Positions 33,865 to 43,389 of a DNA stretch of 61,897 nucleotides are shown piece by piece. Positions within the stretch are counted from its first letter, which is position 1; each line of letters begins with the position of its first letter. The stretch is taken from contig JAJPWY010000001.1 in assembly GCA_021205725.1 (NCBI GenBank), forward strand, positions 1 through 61,897, read 5' to 3'. The translations under genes and the position numbers were made by a program. The notes beneath the pieces are model-generated. The model did not search any database. It worked only from the letters and a program-made list of their open reading frames with translations, and was not told the DNA's origin. Source of the stretch: Clostridiales bacterium. GTDB taxonomy: Bacteria; Bacillota; Clostridia; Oscillospirales; Oscillospiraceae.

Positions 33865-35704
33865 ATACGCTCAGGTGATATCGCTCCATCCAGCCGTTGA
33901 GCTGGATGAGCCAGGCGATCATCTGGGGGCCTGCCATGAGCTGGCCGAACCAGGGCCGTCCGTAGTCCCCGGCGTCGGAGAGCAGCCCCTCCTCCAGCGC
34001 CGGACGGTCGACCACGGCGTGGATGGGGGCGTTGGAGTCGGAGAGGATCTCCCGGAGACGCACCCGGGCCAGGATCTCGAACCGGGGATTGTGGGTCTTG
34101 GGATAGGGGGACTTGGGCCGGTTGCGCACGTCCTCCGGCAGCAGGCCGACGGCGGCATCCCGGAGCACCTGCTTGCGCACCCCGTCTCTGCTCTTCATCT
34201 CCCACGGAATATTCCAGACGTACTCCACCAGCCGGTGATCGCAAAAGGGCACCCGCACCTCCAGGCCGGAGTACATACTCATCCGGTCCTTCCGATCCAG
34301 CAGCCCCGTCATGAACCAGTTCAGATTGAGCCAGCCCACCTCCCGGCGGCGGGCGGCCTCCCCTGTCTCCCCCTCCAGCCGGGGGGTAGCTCGGCGGCTC
34401 TCCTGGCAGCGGAACCGGGCGTAGTCCTCCAGCTCCAGGGAGCTGACCAGCTCCGGGTCCAGCACGGCGGAGCGGGCGGAGAAGTCCATGCACCAGGGGA
34501 AGGTGTCGCTCTCCAGCATATCCTTTCGGTGGAACCAGGGATAGCCGCCAAAGATCTCATCCGAGCACTCCCCGGAGAGGGCTACCGTGTGATGTTCCCG
34601 TATCTCCCGGCAGAAGTATAGCAGAGAGGAGTCCACGTCCGCCATCCCAGGCATATCCCGGGCCTCCATAGCCGTCTCCAGCAGCTCCACCAGGGGCTCC
34701 TGGGGACAGGTGAGCACCCGGTGCCGGGTACCAAATTCCCGTTGCATCCGCTCCACCCAGGGCCAGTCGGCGTCCGGCTGGAAGGAGCTGGGGCGGAAGA
34801 ACTCCCGGTTGCCTGTGTAGTCGAAGGAGTAGGTCTCCAGCGGCTCCCGGCCCTCCGCCTCATAGGCCCGGGCGGCCACGGCGGTGATAATGGAGGAATC
34901 CAGCCCCCCGGAGAGGAGGGTACACAGGGGCACGTCGCTGACCAGCTGCCGCCGTATAGCCCCTACCAGCAGCTCCCGGAGATGGGCCACCGTGTCCTCG
35001 TAGCTCTCCCGGTGGGGGAGGCTGAGCAGGTTCCACCACCGGGCCTGGGCCACGCCGCTCCGGGTCATGCGGAGCAGATGCCCCGGGGGCAGCTCATGTA
35101 CTCCGGCGAACACCCCGTGTCCCGGCGTCCGGGCGGGGTTGATGGCCAGCACCTCCTGCCAGGTCTCCCGATCCGCCCTGGGGGTCAGGCCGGGATAGCG
35201 GAACAGGGCCTTTGGCTCCGAGGCGAACACCAGGGCGTCCCCTACCCGGGCGTAAAAGAGGGGCTTCACCCCGCACCGATCCCGCATCAGCAGAAGGGAC
35301 TCCCCGTCCCAGAAGGCGAAGGCGAAAATCCCCTCCAGCTGCTCCCCCACCTCCGGCCCGTACTGGATGCAGGCGTGGAGCAACACCTCCGTATCCGACC
35401 GGGTGCAAAATTGGTGTCCCAAGGCGGAGAGCCGGGAGCGGAGGGCGTCCGTATTGTAGAGCTCCCCATTGTAGCACAGGGCGCAGGTGCGCCCCTCCAA
35501 AGTGACCGTCATAGGCTGCTGCCCCTGCTCCGGGTTGATGACGGCCAGACGGCGGTGAGCCATGAGACAGTGAGGGGCACGCCACAGGCCCCTGTCGTCC
35601 GGCCCCCGGCGCTCCATCGTCCGGGCCATGCTCCAGCCCACCACCTGCCACTCCGGGCCACGGATGTCCTGGGTAAAGTCACAAAAACCGGCAATGCCGC
35701 ACAT
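33863..35704 (-). CDS. asnB: Asparagine synthase (glutamine-hydrolysing)
   Basis: The 613-residue AsnB transfers glutamine-derived ammonia to aspartate with ATP. The N-terminal glutaminase domain starts MCGIAGFCDF, Cys2 being the nucleophile after Met removal, and shows RRLAVINPEQGQQPM and YNGELYN; the synthetase domain has the P-loop LLSGGLDSSIITAV near 264-277. Glutamine-hydrolysing asparagine-synthase-like enzymes can also amidate wall or polysaccharide precursors. Its ribosome binding site AAGGAGGT is locked in a hairpin (35711-35754), and the epimerase gene ends 67 bases upstream, suggesting a controlled second cistron. Confidence 0.93.
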   Translation of the reverse strand: MCGIAGFCDFTQDIRGPEWQVVGWSMARTMERRGPDDRGLWRAPHCLMAHRRLAVINPEQGQQPMTVTLEGRTCALCYNGELYNTDALRSRLSALGHQFCTRSDTEVLLHACIQYGPEVGEQLEGIFAFAFWDGESLLLMRDRCGVKPLFYARVGDALVFASEPKALFRYPGLTPRADRETWQEVLAINPARTPGHGVFAGVHELPPGHLLRMTRSGVAQARWWNLLSLPHRESYEDTVAHLRELLVGAIRRQLVSDVPLCTLLSGGLDSSIITAVAARAYEAEGREPLETYSFDYTGNREFFRPSSFQPDADWPWVERMQREFGTRHRVLTCPQEPLVELLETAMEARDMPGMADVDSSLLYFCREIREHHTVALSGECSDEIFGGYPWFHRKDMLESDTFPWCMDFSARSAVLDPELVSSLELEDYARFRCQESRRATPRLEGETGEAARRREVGWLNLNWFMTGLLDRKDRMSMYSGLEVRVPFCDHRLVEYVWNIPWEMKSRDGVRKQVLRDAAVGLLPEDVRNRPKSPYPKTHNPRFEILARVRLREILSDSNAPIHAVVDRPALEEGLLSDAGDYGRPWFGQLMAGPQMIAWLIQLNGWMERYHLSV

Positions 35705-35710
35705 ACGCAG

Positions 35711-35754
35711 ACCTCCTTGCTGCTTCCAGCCTATGCCGGAACACGCAAGGAGGT
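35711..35754 (-). promoter_or_regulatory. Hairpin sequestering the asnB ribosome binding site
   Basis: On the minus strand ACCTCCTTGC pairs perfectly with GCAAGGAGGT, and inside it TTCC pairs with GGAA around a 10-base loop. The right arm contains the asnB Shine-Dalgarno sequence, six bases before the ATG. No T-run follows, so this is a translational rather than a terminator structure. Confidence 0.7.
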
Positions 35755-35770
35755 GCAGTGCAATATGGGT

Positions 35771-36655
35771 TCAGATCCCTTCAACGATGGTCTGATAGGT
35801 CAGGGTCTCAGCCTGTCCCGGCGCCAGAGCCCGGATACCCGGCTTATGCTCCAGAGCGCTGTCGGTAAAGGCGCACTCCGGCAGGGTAGACCAGGGCTCG
35901 ATGCAGACATAGGGGGCGCTGGGCGTGACCGGCTTTGTCCAAAGGCCAAGATAATCGAAGTCGTCAAAGGTCAATGTCAGTCGAATGGGGTTGCGTCGGT
36001 TGACCAACGTCACCCGTCGAACAGGGAGGTCTTTCAGCACCACGGTGTCCAGGCCAAAGACGGACAAGGGCATGGGGAGCCGATTGCCCTCCAAAGGGAA
36101 GGGGCGGCTGCTCTCAGTGAGAAACTTGTGCTCGTCCATCCCCATGGGGGTGATGGTGCTCTGTCCTGGGAATTGAATGAAGTAGTCCTCCTGAAGCTCT
36201 CCCGGCAGCAGGGCCAGACGAAACCCGTCGTGACCGCCCACCTCGTAGTACATGGTCTCAGCAGAGCGGTTGAAGACGGTGTGGGACTTGGTCAGGGTTC
36301 CTCCCTCCAGGGTATAGGTCACCTGGAGCCGGAAGGCATAGGGGTAGTTCTCCAGGGTCTCGTTCTTCTCCTCCAGCTGGAGCGTGACAGCAGAGTCGGT
36401 CTGGTCAATCACAGAAAAAGCGGAGTCCCGGGCAAAGCCATGCTGAGAGATGGCGTATTCCCGCCCGGCCACCGTGTACCGCCCGTCCCGGAGGCGGCCG
36501 ATGATAGGAAAGAGCAGCGGCGCATGGCGGCCCCAGACGGCAGGGTCTGCCTGCCAGAGCAGTTCTATCCCGGTGCGGGTGCGGATGCTGGTGAGCTGAG
36601 CCCCCAGAGTGTCGATTTGAACGGTTAGCAGCTCAGAGCAAAGGGTGATGGTCAT
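35771..36655 (-). CDS. Aldose 1-epimerase family protein
   Basis: The 294-residue protein has the galactose-mutarotase fold of the YihR/YeaD/LacX-like group. Seen are PLLFPIIGRLRDG, ISQHGFARDSAF (conserved His), YYEVGGHDGFRLAL and a C-terminal YVCIEPW (catalytic Glu). It probably interconverts sugar anomers; LacX-like members have unresolved substrates. The ATG has GGAGGG upstream; 44 open codons beyond it include the promoter and are not coding. It is first in a likely operon with asnB. Confidence 0.85.
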   Translation of the reverse strand: MTITLCSELLTVQIDTLGAQLTSIRTRTGIELLWQADPAVWGRHAPLLFPIIGRLRDGRYTVAGREYAISQHGFARDSAFSVIDQTDSAVTLQLEEKNETLENYPYAFRLQVTYTLEGGTLTKSHTVFNRSAETMYYEVGGHDGFRLALLPGELQEDYFIQFPGQSTITPMGMDEHKFLTESSRPFPLEGNRLPMPLSVFGLDTVVLKDLPVRRVTLVNRRNPIRLTLTFDDFDYLGLWTKPVTPSAPYVCIEPWSTLPECAFTDSALEHKPGIRALAPGQAETLTYQTIVEGI

Positions 36656-36695
36656 AGTGATCCCTCCAATTGTCGTTTTGGGTCTGCTGCCCGCT

Positions 36696-36724
36696 ATTAT
36701 ACCGTCTGAGGGCGAAGGCTGCAA
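36696..36724 (-). promoter_or_regulatory. Promoter of the epimerase-asnB operon
   Basis: TTGCAG, a 17-base spacer and TATAAT on the minus strand, 41 bases before the epimerase start. Confidence 0.75.
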
Positions 36725-36731
36725 CCCCGAA

Positions 36732-36763
36732 AAATACCCTGCGCAATAGTGCGCAGGGTATTT
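36732..36763 (-). terminator. Terminator after the L,D-transpeptidase gene
   Basis: A perfect 14-bp stem, AAATACCCTGCGCA with its complement and a 4-base loop, runs into TTTTT on the minus strand. Confidence 0.88.
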
Positions 36764-36817
36764 CGCTATTGATGATTGCAATTTCATTGCGATTCGCCGA
36801 TGCGGAAAAACACGGAA

Positions 36818-39800
36818 TCAATAATAGACCCAGGTTTCCGAGCTGGCCTTCGCACTGACTCCATAGAGGGTAGTGGCATAGAAGAATGTGCCGCTGATAT
36901 CAGGATCCGTGGGGTCAGTCTTTCTGCTTGTGGAAATCTTGTTCAGATGGGGTACGCCAAAGGCGCTCACCGAGCTGGTCTTATAGAGAACCACCGGCGT
37001 ACGGTGCGTCTTGCCATAGCCGTTCTTTGACAGGTCGCCGATCAGGAATGCGTAGATGCACTGCATCCGGATACAGGCCAGCGTGTTGTTCTTGTTGTTC
37101 TCCAGGTTATTATAGGTAGAGGCGGAGAGATTCTTGTTGCTTCTTCCCGCATAGAGCGTAGAGTGGAACCAGCTGGGTGTGCCATGGATGTAAATGGCAT
37201 ATTGCTCATAGCTGTAGTAGTCCCCGGTCAGCCACCGCTGTCCTGCTCCTGCGGCCAGATACAGGCTGCTGGAACGGGCGATCGTTGTCTTTACATTTCC
37301 CACGCTTCGCCAGGAGGCGGCCGGGATATCGTAGGATCCGGTGTCACTGTTGTAGAGGAAGATGGCCGTATAGCTGGGCGTGCTGTTGTTGGCGCACACA
37401 CAGGTGACGATCCGGTATTTCATATCCCGGTAGCTCTTGCCAAAGTAGGCATAGAGGTTGGTCACCAGCTCGCCGGTTCCGATGTCAAAGTAATACTTGT
37501 AGGTGCTGCCGTTGCGGGTCTTGTACTGCCAGCCGGTGGCCAAGGTACCGTTGGACTCCACATAGTATTGCTTGCCGTCCTTCTTCACCCAAGTATTCCG
37601 CTCGCTGCCAGACCAGGTGATGGCGAAAGTAGCTCCAGTCCTGTCGTAGGTGCCTCGGAAACTGACCGTCTTTCCATTGACCGTGGCGGTGCCAACTGCC
37701 ACAATTGTATAAAAATAGATTGTACTCTTACTGGTAACCGTCGCATCGGTATAGCTGTTTGTGGTAACCGTTCCCAGATTAGTCCATGTGCTGCTTCCAT
37801 TTTTCCGGCGGTACACAACATAGGACATGGCTCCGTTGACCTTGCTCCAGGTGAGCGTTGTCCCGCTGGAGGAGGGCGTTCCGACCGTCAAATCCTCCGG
37901 CATGGGCAGGTAGATGCACACGCTACCGGTGGTATTATAGTAGCTCAGGCAGCTCTTGGTGGAGTCAAAGGCCCGCACGGTGTAATAGCAGGTAGTTCCA
38001 GCGGCCAGGCTTGTCACGGAGGTATCCAGATAGACGATAGTAGAGCCGCTGCTCACGGTGGCGATCCGAGTCCATTTGCTGGAAGAAGATGTCTTCCTAT
38101 AAATGTAATAGCCTGCTGCGCCAGTCACCTTGCTCCAGGTCACCATAATGCCATTGGTGTCGGATGTATTATTGGCCAACGTAGTAGGAACGGTCGGAGC
38201 AGATAGGTAAGTAGTGCTTACATAGGAGTAGGCACTCCAATTATTCAGCTTGTCGATACCGGTAGAAGCAATGCTCTTGTCGCCATAATAGGTACGAACT
38301 GTATACTGATAGGTTGTTCCGCTGCTGAGGTTGGTATTCAAGTCTACATAGGAAGCAGTAGTCGCTCCAGAAGTGAGAGACTGAGCCGAGATATTGGCAA
38401 CGATCGTCAGCGTACTGCCCTCCTTCCGGTAGATGCGATAGCCAGTTGCGGTGCCAGACAGAGTCCATGTAATCTGAACACCACTGCTCACCATTTCCAG
38501 GGTGACACTTGCCGCACCATGATAGGTATAGGCAGTGGTAGGCGTCTGCCAATAACTGCGACACTCATTTCCCTTGGAATCCTTGGTATAGGCCACGACA
38601 GTATAATAATATGTGTCGTTGTGCTTGACACTCGTATAAAGATAGCTGGTAGTAGAGCCGTTGGAGACAGTGCCAACCCGAGTCCAGTTGGTGTCAGAGA
38701 TACCCTTGCGGTAAATGATATACCCGCTGGCACCGCTGACCTTTTCCCAACTAATCCGTATACCACCGTTTTCTGTGTTTGGGGTTCCCAACTGAGGGGT
38801 ACTCAAGAAGATTACCGCAGAGGAGCTTTGATACCCGCTCCATGCGTTAGAACTGTAATTGGTGTCATTGCCATAATAGGCCCGAACAGTGTAATAGTAG
38901 GTCGTTCCGGAGACCGCCGTCGTATCCACATATGAGGTTACGCTGCTGTTTACTGTCGTGAGCGTAGTCCAACTGGAACTGCCCGTCTTGCGCCAAACCC
39001 GGTACTTTGTTGCAGATGCGTCCTTTGTCCAGGTCACCTTGACGCCATTTTCCACCGTCTTTAAGGTGACGCTGGGGATGCCATGATAGGTGATCGCCTG
39101 GCTGGTGTCGCCCACAGGATTGTAGTAGGAGCTGTTCTTGCCGTTGTTCCCATTATCAGCGATCACCGCAATGTAGTAGGACTCACCGGCAACTGCTCCG
39201 GTATAGGTGTAGCTGGTACCGGTGACTGTCCCATGGCCGGCCCAGCTGGTCGCACCGACGACCCGGTAATACACGCGGTAGGAGGTTGCCCCGGCCACGC
39301 TGGACCAGCTGATGATTAGTCCATTCGTGGCACTGGAGACATCAGATATTACCGGCGCAGCCAGATAATACACACTGGCAGAGTCAGAGACGCCGCTCCA
39401 GACGTTGACGGTGTAGTCCTCCCGGTCGGAGGTCTCAGAGCCAAAGTAGGCCCGGACAGCATAGCTGTAGGTCTGATCGCTGGAGGCGCTGGTGTCTACA
39501 TAGGAGGTAACGCCGGTCACATCTGCCACCGTCGTCCAGGTGGAGCTGCCGGAGGTCTGGCGGAGGATCCGATAGCCGGTGGCGTCGCTGACGCTGCTCC
39601 AGGAAACCTTGACCCCTCCTGCGGCATTGGCCGCCTTAACATTGGCGGGCACGCCATAGCTGCTGTAGGTCACGGTGGCACTGGCAGAGGTTTCAGAGCC
39701 GTCGGACAGAACAGCGGTCACATAATAGGAATAGGTGGTGCCGCTGGCGGTCGCCTTGGTGTCGGTATAGCTGGTAGAGGTGATGCCGGAGGCCAGGACA

Positions 39801-40621
39801 GATGCGCTGTCAGAGCCGGTCGCACGATATACCTTGTAGCTGGCAGCGCCGGACACGGCAGACCAGGTGAGGGTGGGGCTCTTTCCGTCAGAGCTCTGGG
39901 TCAGGCTAACGCCGGTCACGACGACGATCTCGCCCTCCTCATAGGCGGCAGTCATCAGATCACTGTAGCCGGTGTAGAGGCCGTTTTCCTGGCTGTCCAC
40001 GTTAAAGGCAAAGAGATAGTCGGAATGCTCCGTGGCCTCCTCGTCCCGGTAGTTCACATAGACCTCCTCGGCGGAGTACACCGCAGTATCCTCATCCAGG
40101 TCGCTGATGGAGGCAGCCGCCGCCGTGGTGGGTGCGCTGACGAGATTCAGGAACCGGTCAGAGGAGATGTACAGCTCCTCCTCATCCTGGAGCACGCCGT
40201 CCTCATAATAGAAGAAATAGGGGTTGTCCAGCATGGTCTCCTCGTCCGCCTCATTGTAGTCATAGAAGGCGACAATGCCGGTGTAGGAGGAATCCGTCCG
40301 GGCGTTCTTTCCCTCGGTCAGATAGCTGGTCACATAGACGACCAGCTTCTCGGGGGCCAGGTAGTTCCCGTCGCTGTCCAGATAGACGGGATCCGTCTCC
40401 TCATCGGTGGCAGATTCGTCGGCAGTCTCCAGACCGTCTTCCGCTGTGGCGTCGTCCGATGCCTCTTCGACGGTGCTTTCATCAAAGGGATCGGAGGAAT
40501 CGGCGGCAGCCGTGTCCTCGTCTGTCAGGGCGGCGATCTCCGCAGCTGAGGCAGGGTAAGCCATCAGCATGACCAGCGCCAGAAACAGGCTGACAGATCG
40601 GATCAAAATGGGATGTTTCAT
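36818..40621 (-). CDS. Secreted fibronectin-III / wall-binding / L,D-transpeptidase giant
   Basis: The 1267-residue protein starts MKHPILIRSVSLFLALVMLMAYPASA, a signal peptide with AlaSerAla cleavage. An acidic linker (about 28-110) and an N-terminal region precede about eight fibronectin type III repeats (about 240-1000), each with a WS.VSGA.SY.VYR-type strand and TYYYTV-type strand. A choline/wall-binding-like repeat (KDGKQYYVESNGTLATGW, near 1012) follows, then a YkuD-type domain: IHGTPSWFHS near 1144 and NNTLACIRMQ with the likely nucleophile Cys near 1181. L,D-transpeptidases make 3-3 peptidoglycan crosslinks or attach proteins. The usual Ser-Xaa-Gly before Cys is Thr-Leu-Ala, so activity needs proof. 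No LPXTG motif is present. Confidence 0.85.
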   Translation of the reverse strand: MKHPILIRSVSLFLALVMLMAYPASAAEIAALTDEDTAAADSSDPFDESTVEEASDDATAEDGLETADESATDEETDPVYLDSDGNYLAPEKLVVYVTSYLTEGKNARTDSSYTGIVAFYDYNEADEETMLDNPYFFYYEDGVLQDEEELYISSDRFLNLVSAPTTAAAASISDLDEDTAVYSAEEVYVNYRDEEATEHSDYLFAFNVDSQENGLYTGYSDLMTAAYEEGEIVVVTGVSLTQSSDGKSPTLTWSAVSGAASYKVYRATGSDSASVLASGITSTSYTDTKATASGTTYSYYVTAVLSDGSETSASATVTYSSYGVPANVKAANAAGGVKVSWSSVSDATGYRILRQTSGSSTWTTVADVTGVTSYVDTSASSDQTYSYAVRAYFGSETSDREDYTVNVWSGVSDSASVYYLAAPVISDVSSATNGLIISWSSVAGATSYRVYYRVVGATSWAGHGTVTGTSYTYTGAVAGESYYIAVIADNGNNGKNSSYYNPVGDTSQAITYHGIPSVTLKTVENGVKVTWTKDASATKYRVWRKTGSSSWTTLTTVNSSVTSYVDTTAVSGTTYYYTVRAYYGNDTNYSSNAWSGYQSSSAVIFLSTPQLGTPNTENGGIRISWEKVSGASGYIIYRKGISDTNWTRVGTVSNGSTTSYLYTSVKHNDTYYYTVVAYTKDSKGNECRSYWQTPTTAYTYHGAASVTLEMVSSGVQITWTLSGTATGYRIYRKEGSTLTIVANISAQSLTSGATTASYVDLNTNLSSGTTYQYTVRTYYGDKSIASTGIDKLNNWSAYSYVSTTYLSAPTVPTTLANNTSDTNGIMVTWSKVTGAAGYYIYRKTSSSSKWTRIATVSSGSTIVYLDTSVTSLAAGTTCYYTVRAFDSTKSCLSYYNTTGSVCIYLPMPEDLTVGTPSSSGTTLTWSKVNGAMSYVVYRRKNGSSTWTNLGTVTTNSYTDATVTSKSTIYFYTIVAVGTATVNGKTVSFRGTYDRTGATFAITWSGSERNTWVKKDGKQYYVESNGTLATGWQYKTRNGSTYKYYFDIGTGELVTNLYAYFGKSYRDMKYRIVTCVCANNSTPSYTAIFLYNSDTGSYDIPAASWRSVGNVKTTIARSSSLYLAAGAGQRWLTGDYYSYEQYAIYIHGTPSWFHSTLYAGRSNKNLSASTYNNLENNKNNTLACIRMQCIYAFLIGDLSKNGYGKTHRTPVVLYKTSSVSAFGVPHLNKISTSRKTDPTDPDISGTFFYATTLYGVSAKASSETWVYY

Positions 40622-40667
40622 AATCGACTCTCCTTCTTCTGTTCTTCTGGTTTCATATTCTCGTTCA

Positions 40668-41273
40668 CTACCATTGGGTAGAATAGGTGCGGACACGGTA
40701 GACTGCCCCCAAATCCCGGCAGATCTTTCCACAGGCCTCGATCTCGTCGGGCGGGATGGTGTCCACCACAGTCATAATCACTTTAGGGACATATTGAACC
40801 GCATCACGGGTAAAGTCCAGCATTGCCTGGAAGCTGGCCTCCCCGTAGCGGGAGCGGCAGGTCTCCTGATAGGCCGCCGCCGTAGACCGGTTGAGGGAGA
40901 TGGACAGGATATCAAACCGCCCGGCAAACAGGTGGGCAGTAGGCCTGCCGTGGATGAGGTCGCTGTGGCCGTTGGTGTCCATGCGGATAGGGATGGAGGA
41001 ATACCCCTTCACCTGTTCAGCCACCCAGAGGATGTCCTCCAGGCGATAGGTGGGTTCTCCGTATCCGCAAAAGACCAGCTCCCGGTATTGGCTCAGATCC
41101 CGCCGCCGGATATCCGCCAGGATCTCCTCCTTAGACGGCTCCCGCTCCAGCCAAAGGGAGCCGGAATCCCCTACCCGGTCGCCGGTGGTGCGCAGGCAAA
41201 AGGCGCAGGCGCAGTCACAGCGGTTGGTGGTGTTTACATAGAGATTATCTCCATAGACATAGGTGATGGTCAA
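40668..41273 (-). CDS. TatD-linked radical SAM protein
   Basis: The 201-residue protein has the radical SAM cluster motif CxxxCxxC as C19-DCA-C23-AF-C26, then VFCGYGEPTYRLEDI and RMDTNGHSDLI, typical of short radical SAM proteins. Its small size and place directly after tatD match the family described as TatD-associated radical SAM, whose reaction is not known. It lies 31 bases downstream of tatD. The next gene, for the secreted transpeptidase, starts 46 bases after its stop. Confidence 0.85.
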   Translation of the reverse strand: MTITYVYGDNLYVNTTNRCDCACAFCLRTTGDRVGDSGSLWLEREPSKEEILADIRRRDLSQYRELVFCGYGEPTYRLEDILWVAEQVKGYSSIPIRMDTNGHSDLIHGRPTAHLFAGRFDILSISLNRSTAAAYQETCRSRYGEASFQAMLDFTRDAVQYVPKVIMTVVDTIPPDEIEACGKICRDLGAVYRVRTYSTQW

Positions 41274-41304
41274 TGCTTTGCACCTTACTTTACTTTGCTT
41301 CCGG

Positions 41305-42096
41305 TCACAGGGACGGCCCGTCGATGCGGAAGAACCGCTTCCCGTTTTCGGTGGTGATCCGGGCGACCTCCTCCAGAGGCAGTCCCTTGATCTCTGCCAG
41401 CCGCTGAGCCACCTGATACACTCGGAGGGAGGAGTTCCGCCGGAGCTGCTTATCCTCCGGGCGACGGGGATAGGGGATCATATAGGGGGAGTCGGTCTCG
41501 ATCATGATATGCTCCAGCGGGATGGCGGCCGCCACCTCCGGAGGACGTTTGGCATTGGGAAAGGTGAGCGACCCGGTAAAGGAGATCATCCAGCCCCGGT
41601 CGATCAGCTCCTTTGCCTGCTCCACGCTGCCGGAGAAGCAGTGGAAAACGCCCCGGACGTTGGGAAAGGCCCGAACCATCTCCATGGCGTCCCCATGGGC
41701 CTCCCGGTCGTGGAAGATGATGGGGAGAGCCAGCTCCTCAGCCAGGGCCATCTGGCGGGCCAGGCCCGCCTTTTGTGCGTCATGGCTGGCGTAGTCCTCC
41801 CAGTAGTAATCCAGCCCCACCTCGCCGATGGCCCTGACCTTGGGGTCGGCAGCCAGGGTGCGCAGGGCCTCCAGGCTGTCATCGGTGAGCTTTTCAATAT
41901 CAGAGGGATGGAATCCCACGGCGGCGTAGACATGGGGCCAAGTGTGGGCGTAGGACACCGCCGCTCGGGAGCTCTCCAGCTCGCAGCCTGGATTGAGCAC
42001 CAGCTCCACCCCTGCCTCCGGCAGAGAGGCCAGCAGCGTTTCCCGGTCAGAGCTGAATGCGCCGCTGTCATAATGGGCATGGGTGTCAAAATACAT
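41305..42096 (-). CDS. tatD: TatD-family metal-dependent deoxyribonuclease
   Basis: The 263-residue TIM-barrel hydrolase shows all family ligands: MYFDTHAHYD (His6, His8), AIGEVGLDYYWEDYASHDAQ (Glu), IIFHDREAHGDA (His), VFHCFSG (His) and MIETDSPYM (Asp). TatD proteins are 3'-5' DNA exonucleases with roles in DNA repair and fragment turnover. Length is normal. A near-consensus promoter lies 55-83 bases upstream. It heads a likely two-gene unit with the radical SAM protein. Confidence 0.93.
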   Translation of the reverse strand: MYFDTHAHYDSGAFSSDRETLLASLPEAGVELVLNPGCELESSRAAVSYAHTWPHVYAAVGFHPSDIEKLTDDSLEALRTLAADPKVRAIGEVGLDYYWEDYASHDAQKAGLARQMALAEELALPIIFHDREAHGDAMEMVRAFPNVRGVFHCFSGSVEQAKELIDRGWMISFTGSLTFPNAKRPPEVAAAIPLEHIMIETDSPYMIPYPRRPEDKQLRRNSSLRVYQVAQRLAEIKGLPLEEVARITTENGKRFFRIDGPSL

Positions 42097-42150
42097 GAGC
42101 GGCCTCCGTTTCTCTCCTGTCCCCGGCAGGGCGATGGGTGAGATAATAAC

Positions 42151-42179
42151 AGTATAGCGGTTTCAGGGAGAAATTGCAA
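42151..42179 (-). promoter_or_regulatory. Promoter of tatD
   Basis: TTGCAA, a 17-base spacer and TATACT on the minus strand. The first 11 bases (TTGCAATTTCT) match those of the rimP promoter. The rest of the 286-base gap to 42382 holds only the divergent amidase promoter and leader. Confidence 0.8.
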
Positions 42180-42312
42180 GGATTCTCCCCAGCTTTTTTC
42201 GCCTCTTTCGGGAAAATTCATAATTGTTCAGGGATCAAGAGTCCTTCTCCTGAAAGCATATTCAGGAACACTGTATTTCTCCCCTGCCGATTGATTCAGC
42301 GCAAGGAACGGA

Positions 42313-42341
42313 TTGCCCTCCGGAGGAAAAAATGATACAAT
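42313..42341 (+). promoter_or_regulatory. Promoter of the lipoprotein amidase gene
   Basis: TTGCCC, a 17-base spacer and TACAAT, 41 bases before the start codon. Confidence 0.7.
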
Positions 42342-42382
42342 GTGTTCAGCGAACCCGTTCCTGTTCAGAGAGGGGATTTGAG

Positions 42383-43375
42383 ATGAAGAAATTAGGGATC
42401 CTGCTGCTTGCCGTTCTGCTGGTGTGCGTCGGTTGCAGCCAGGGAAATGCCGACAGCGATCAGACCGCCGAAGTGTCGGCTCCTTCCACCAGTGAGGCAG
42501 AGGATGTCCCGGAGGAATCGTCCGCCGATACAGAGAGCGCTACCCAGGAGCAGGCAGACAAGGCCGCTCAGGAGGCAGCTCAGGCCACAGAGGAAGCTGC
42601 CGACCAGGATGATACAGCCGTCCCGGAGGAGGCCGAGCCCTCCTCCGAGGTCGAGACGGAGTCCGCAGAGGAGGAGGCAGACGCTCTCCTGATCTGCATC
42701 GACGCAGGACATCAGAGCAAAGCCAATACGGAGAAGGAGCCCATCGGCCCGGGCTCCTCCACCACGAAGGCCAAGGTAGCCGGCGGCACCCACGGAACCA
42801 CCACCGGATTATATGAGTATGAGCTGACCCTGGCCATCTCCCTGAAGCTCCAGACGGAGCTGGAGAGCCGGGGCTATGAGGTGCTGATGGTGCGGACGGA
42901 GAACGACGTTGACATCAGCAACGCCGAGCGGAGCCAGATTGCCAACGATGCAGGGGCGGACGCCTTTATCCGGGTGCATGCCAACGGCTCGGAGAACAGC
43001 TCCGCCAACGGCGCCATGACCATCTGCCAGACCGCCTCCAATCCCTATAATGGTGACCTCTACGAGCAGTCCCGGGCACTGTCCGAGGCGGTGCTGGACG
43101 CTCTGGTGGCCGCCACCGGCTGTAAAAAGGAGTACGTCTGGGAGACGGACACCATGACCGGCATCAACTGGTGCCAGGTGCCGGTGACCATCGTGGAGGT
43201 AGGCTACATGACCAACCCCACAGAGGACCAGCTCATGGCCACTGACGAGTACCAGGAGAAGATCGCTGTCGGCATCGCCGACGGCATCGACGCCTATTTT
43301 GCCGCTCAGGGCGTCTCCGGCACGGAAGATGAGACGGGATCTGCGGAGGAGACCGTCGCCGCCGATACTCAATGA
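42383..43375 (+). CDS. Lipoprotein N-acetylmuramoyl-L-alanine amidase (Amidase_3)
   Basis: The 330-residue protein starts [21 protein letters not shown], a lipoprotein signal with the lipid-anchored Cys near 18. An acidic Glu/Ala/Ser-rich linker (about 25-105) leads to an Amidase_3 domain with [30 protein letters not shown] and [12 protein letters not shown]: the zinc ligands His-Glu-His and the catalytic Glu. Such enzymes cut the amide bond between MurNAc and the peptide stem. It is anchored outside the membrane and could be involved in cell separation or sporulation; which is not shown. Confidence 0.92.
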   Translation: MKKLGILLLAVLLVCVGCSQGNADSDQTAEVSAPSTSEAEDVPEESSADTESATQEQADKAAQEAAQATEEAADQDDTAVPEEAEPSSEVETESAEEEADALLICIDAGHQSKANTEKEPIGPGSSTTKAKVAGGTHGTTTGLYEYELTLAISLKLQTELESRGYEVLMVRTENDVDISNAERSQIANDAGADAFIRVHANGSENSSANGAMTICQTASNPYNGDLYEQSRALSEAVLDALVAATGCKKEYVWETDTMTGINWCQVPVTIVEVGYMTNPTEDQLMATDEYQEKIAVGIADGIDAYFAAQGVSGTEDETGSAEETVAADTQ

Positions 43376-43389
43376 CGCAAAGTGACACA

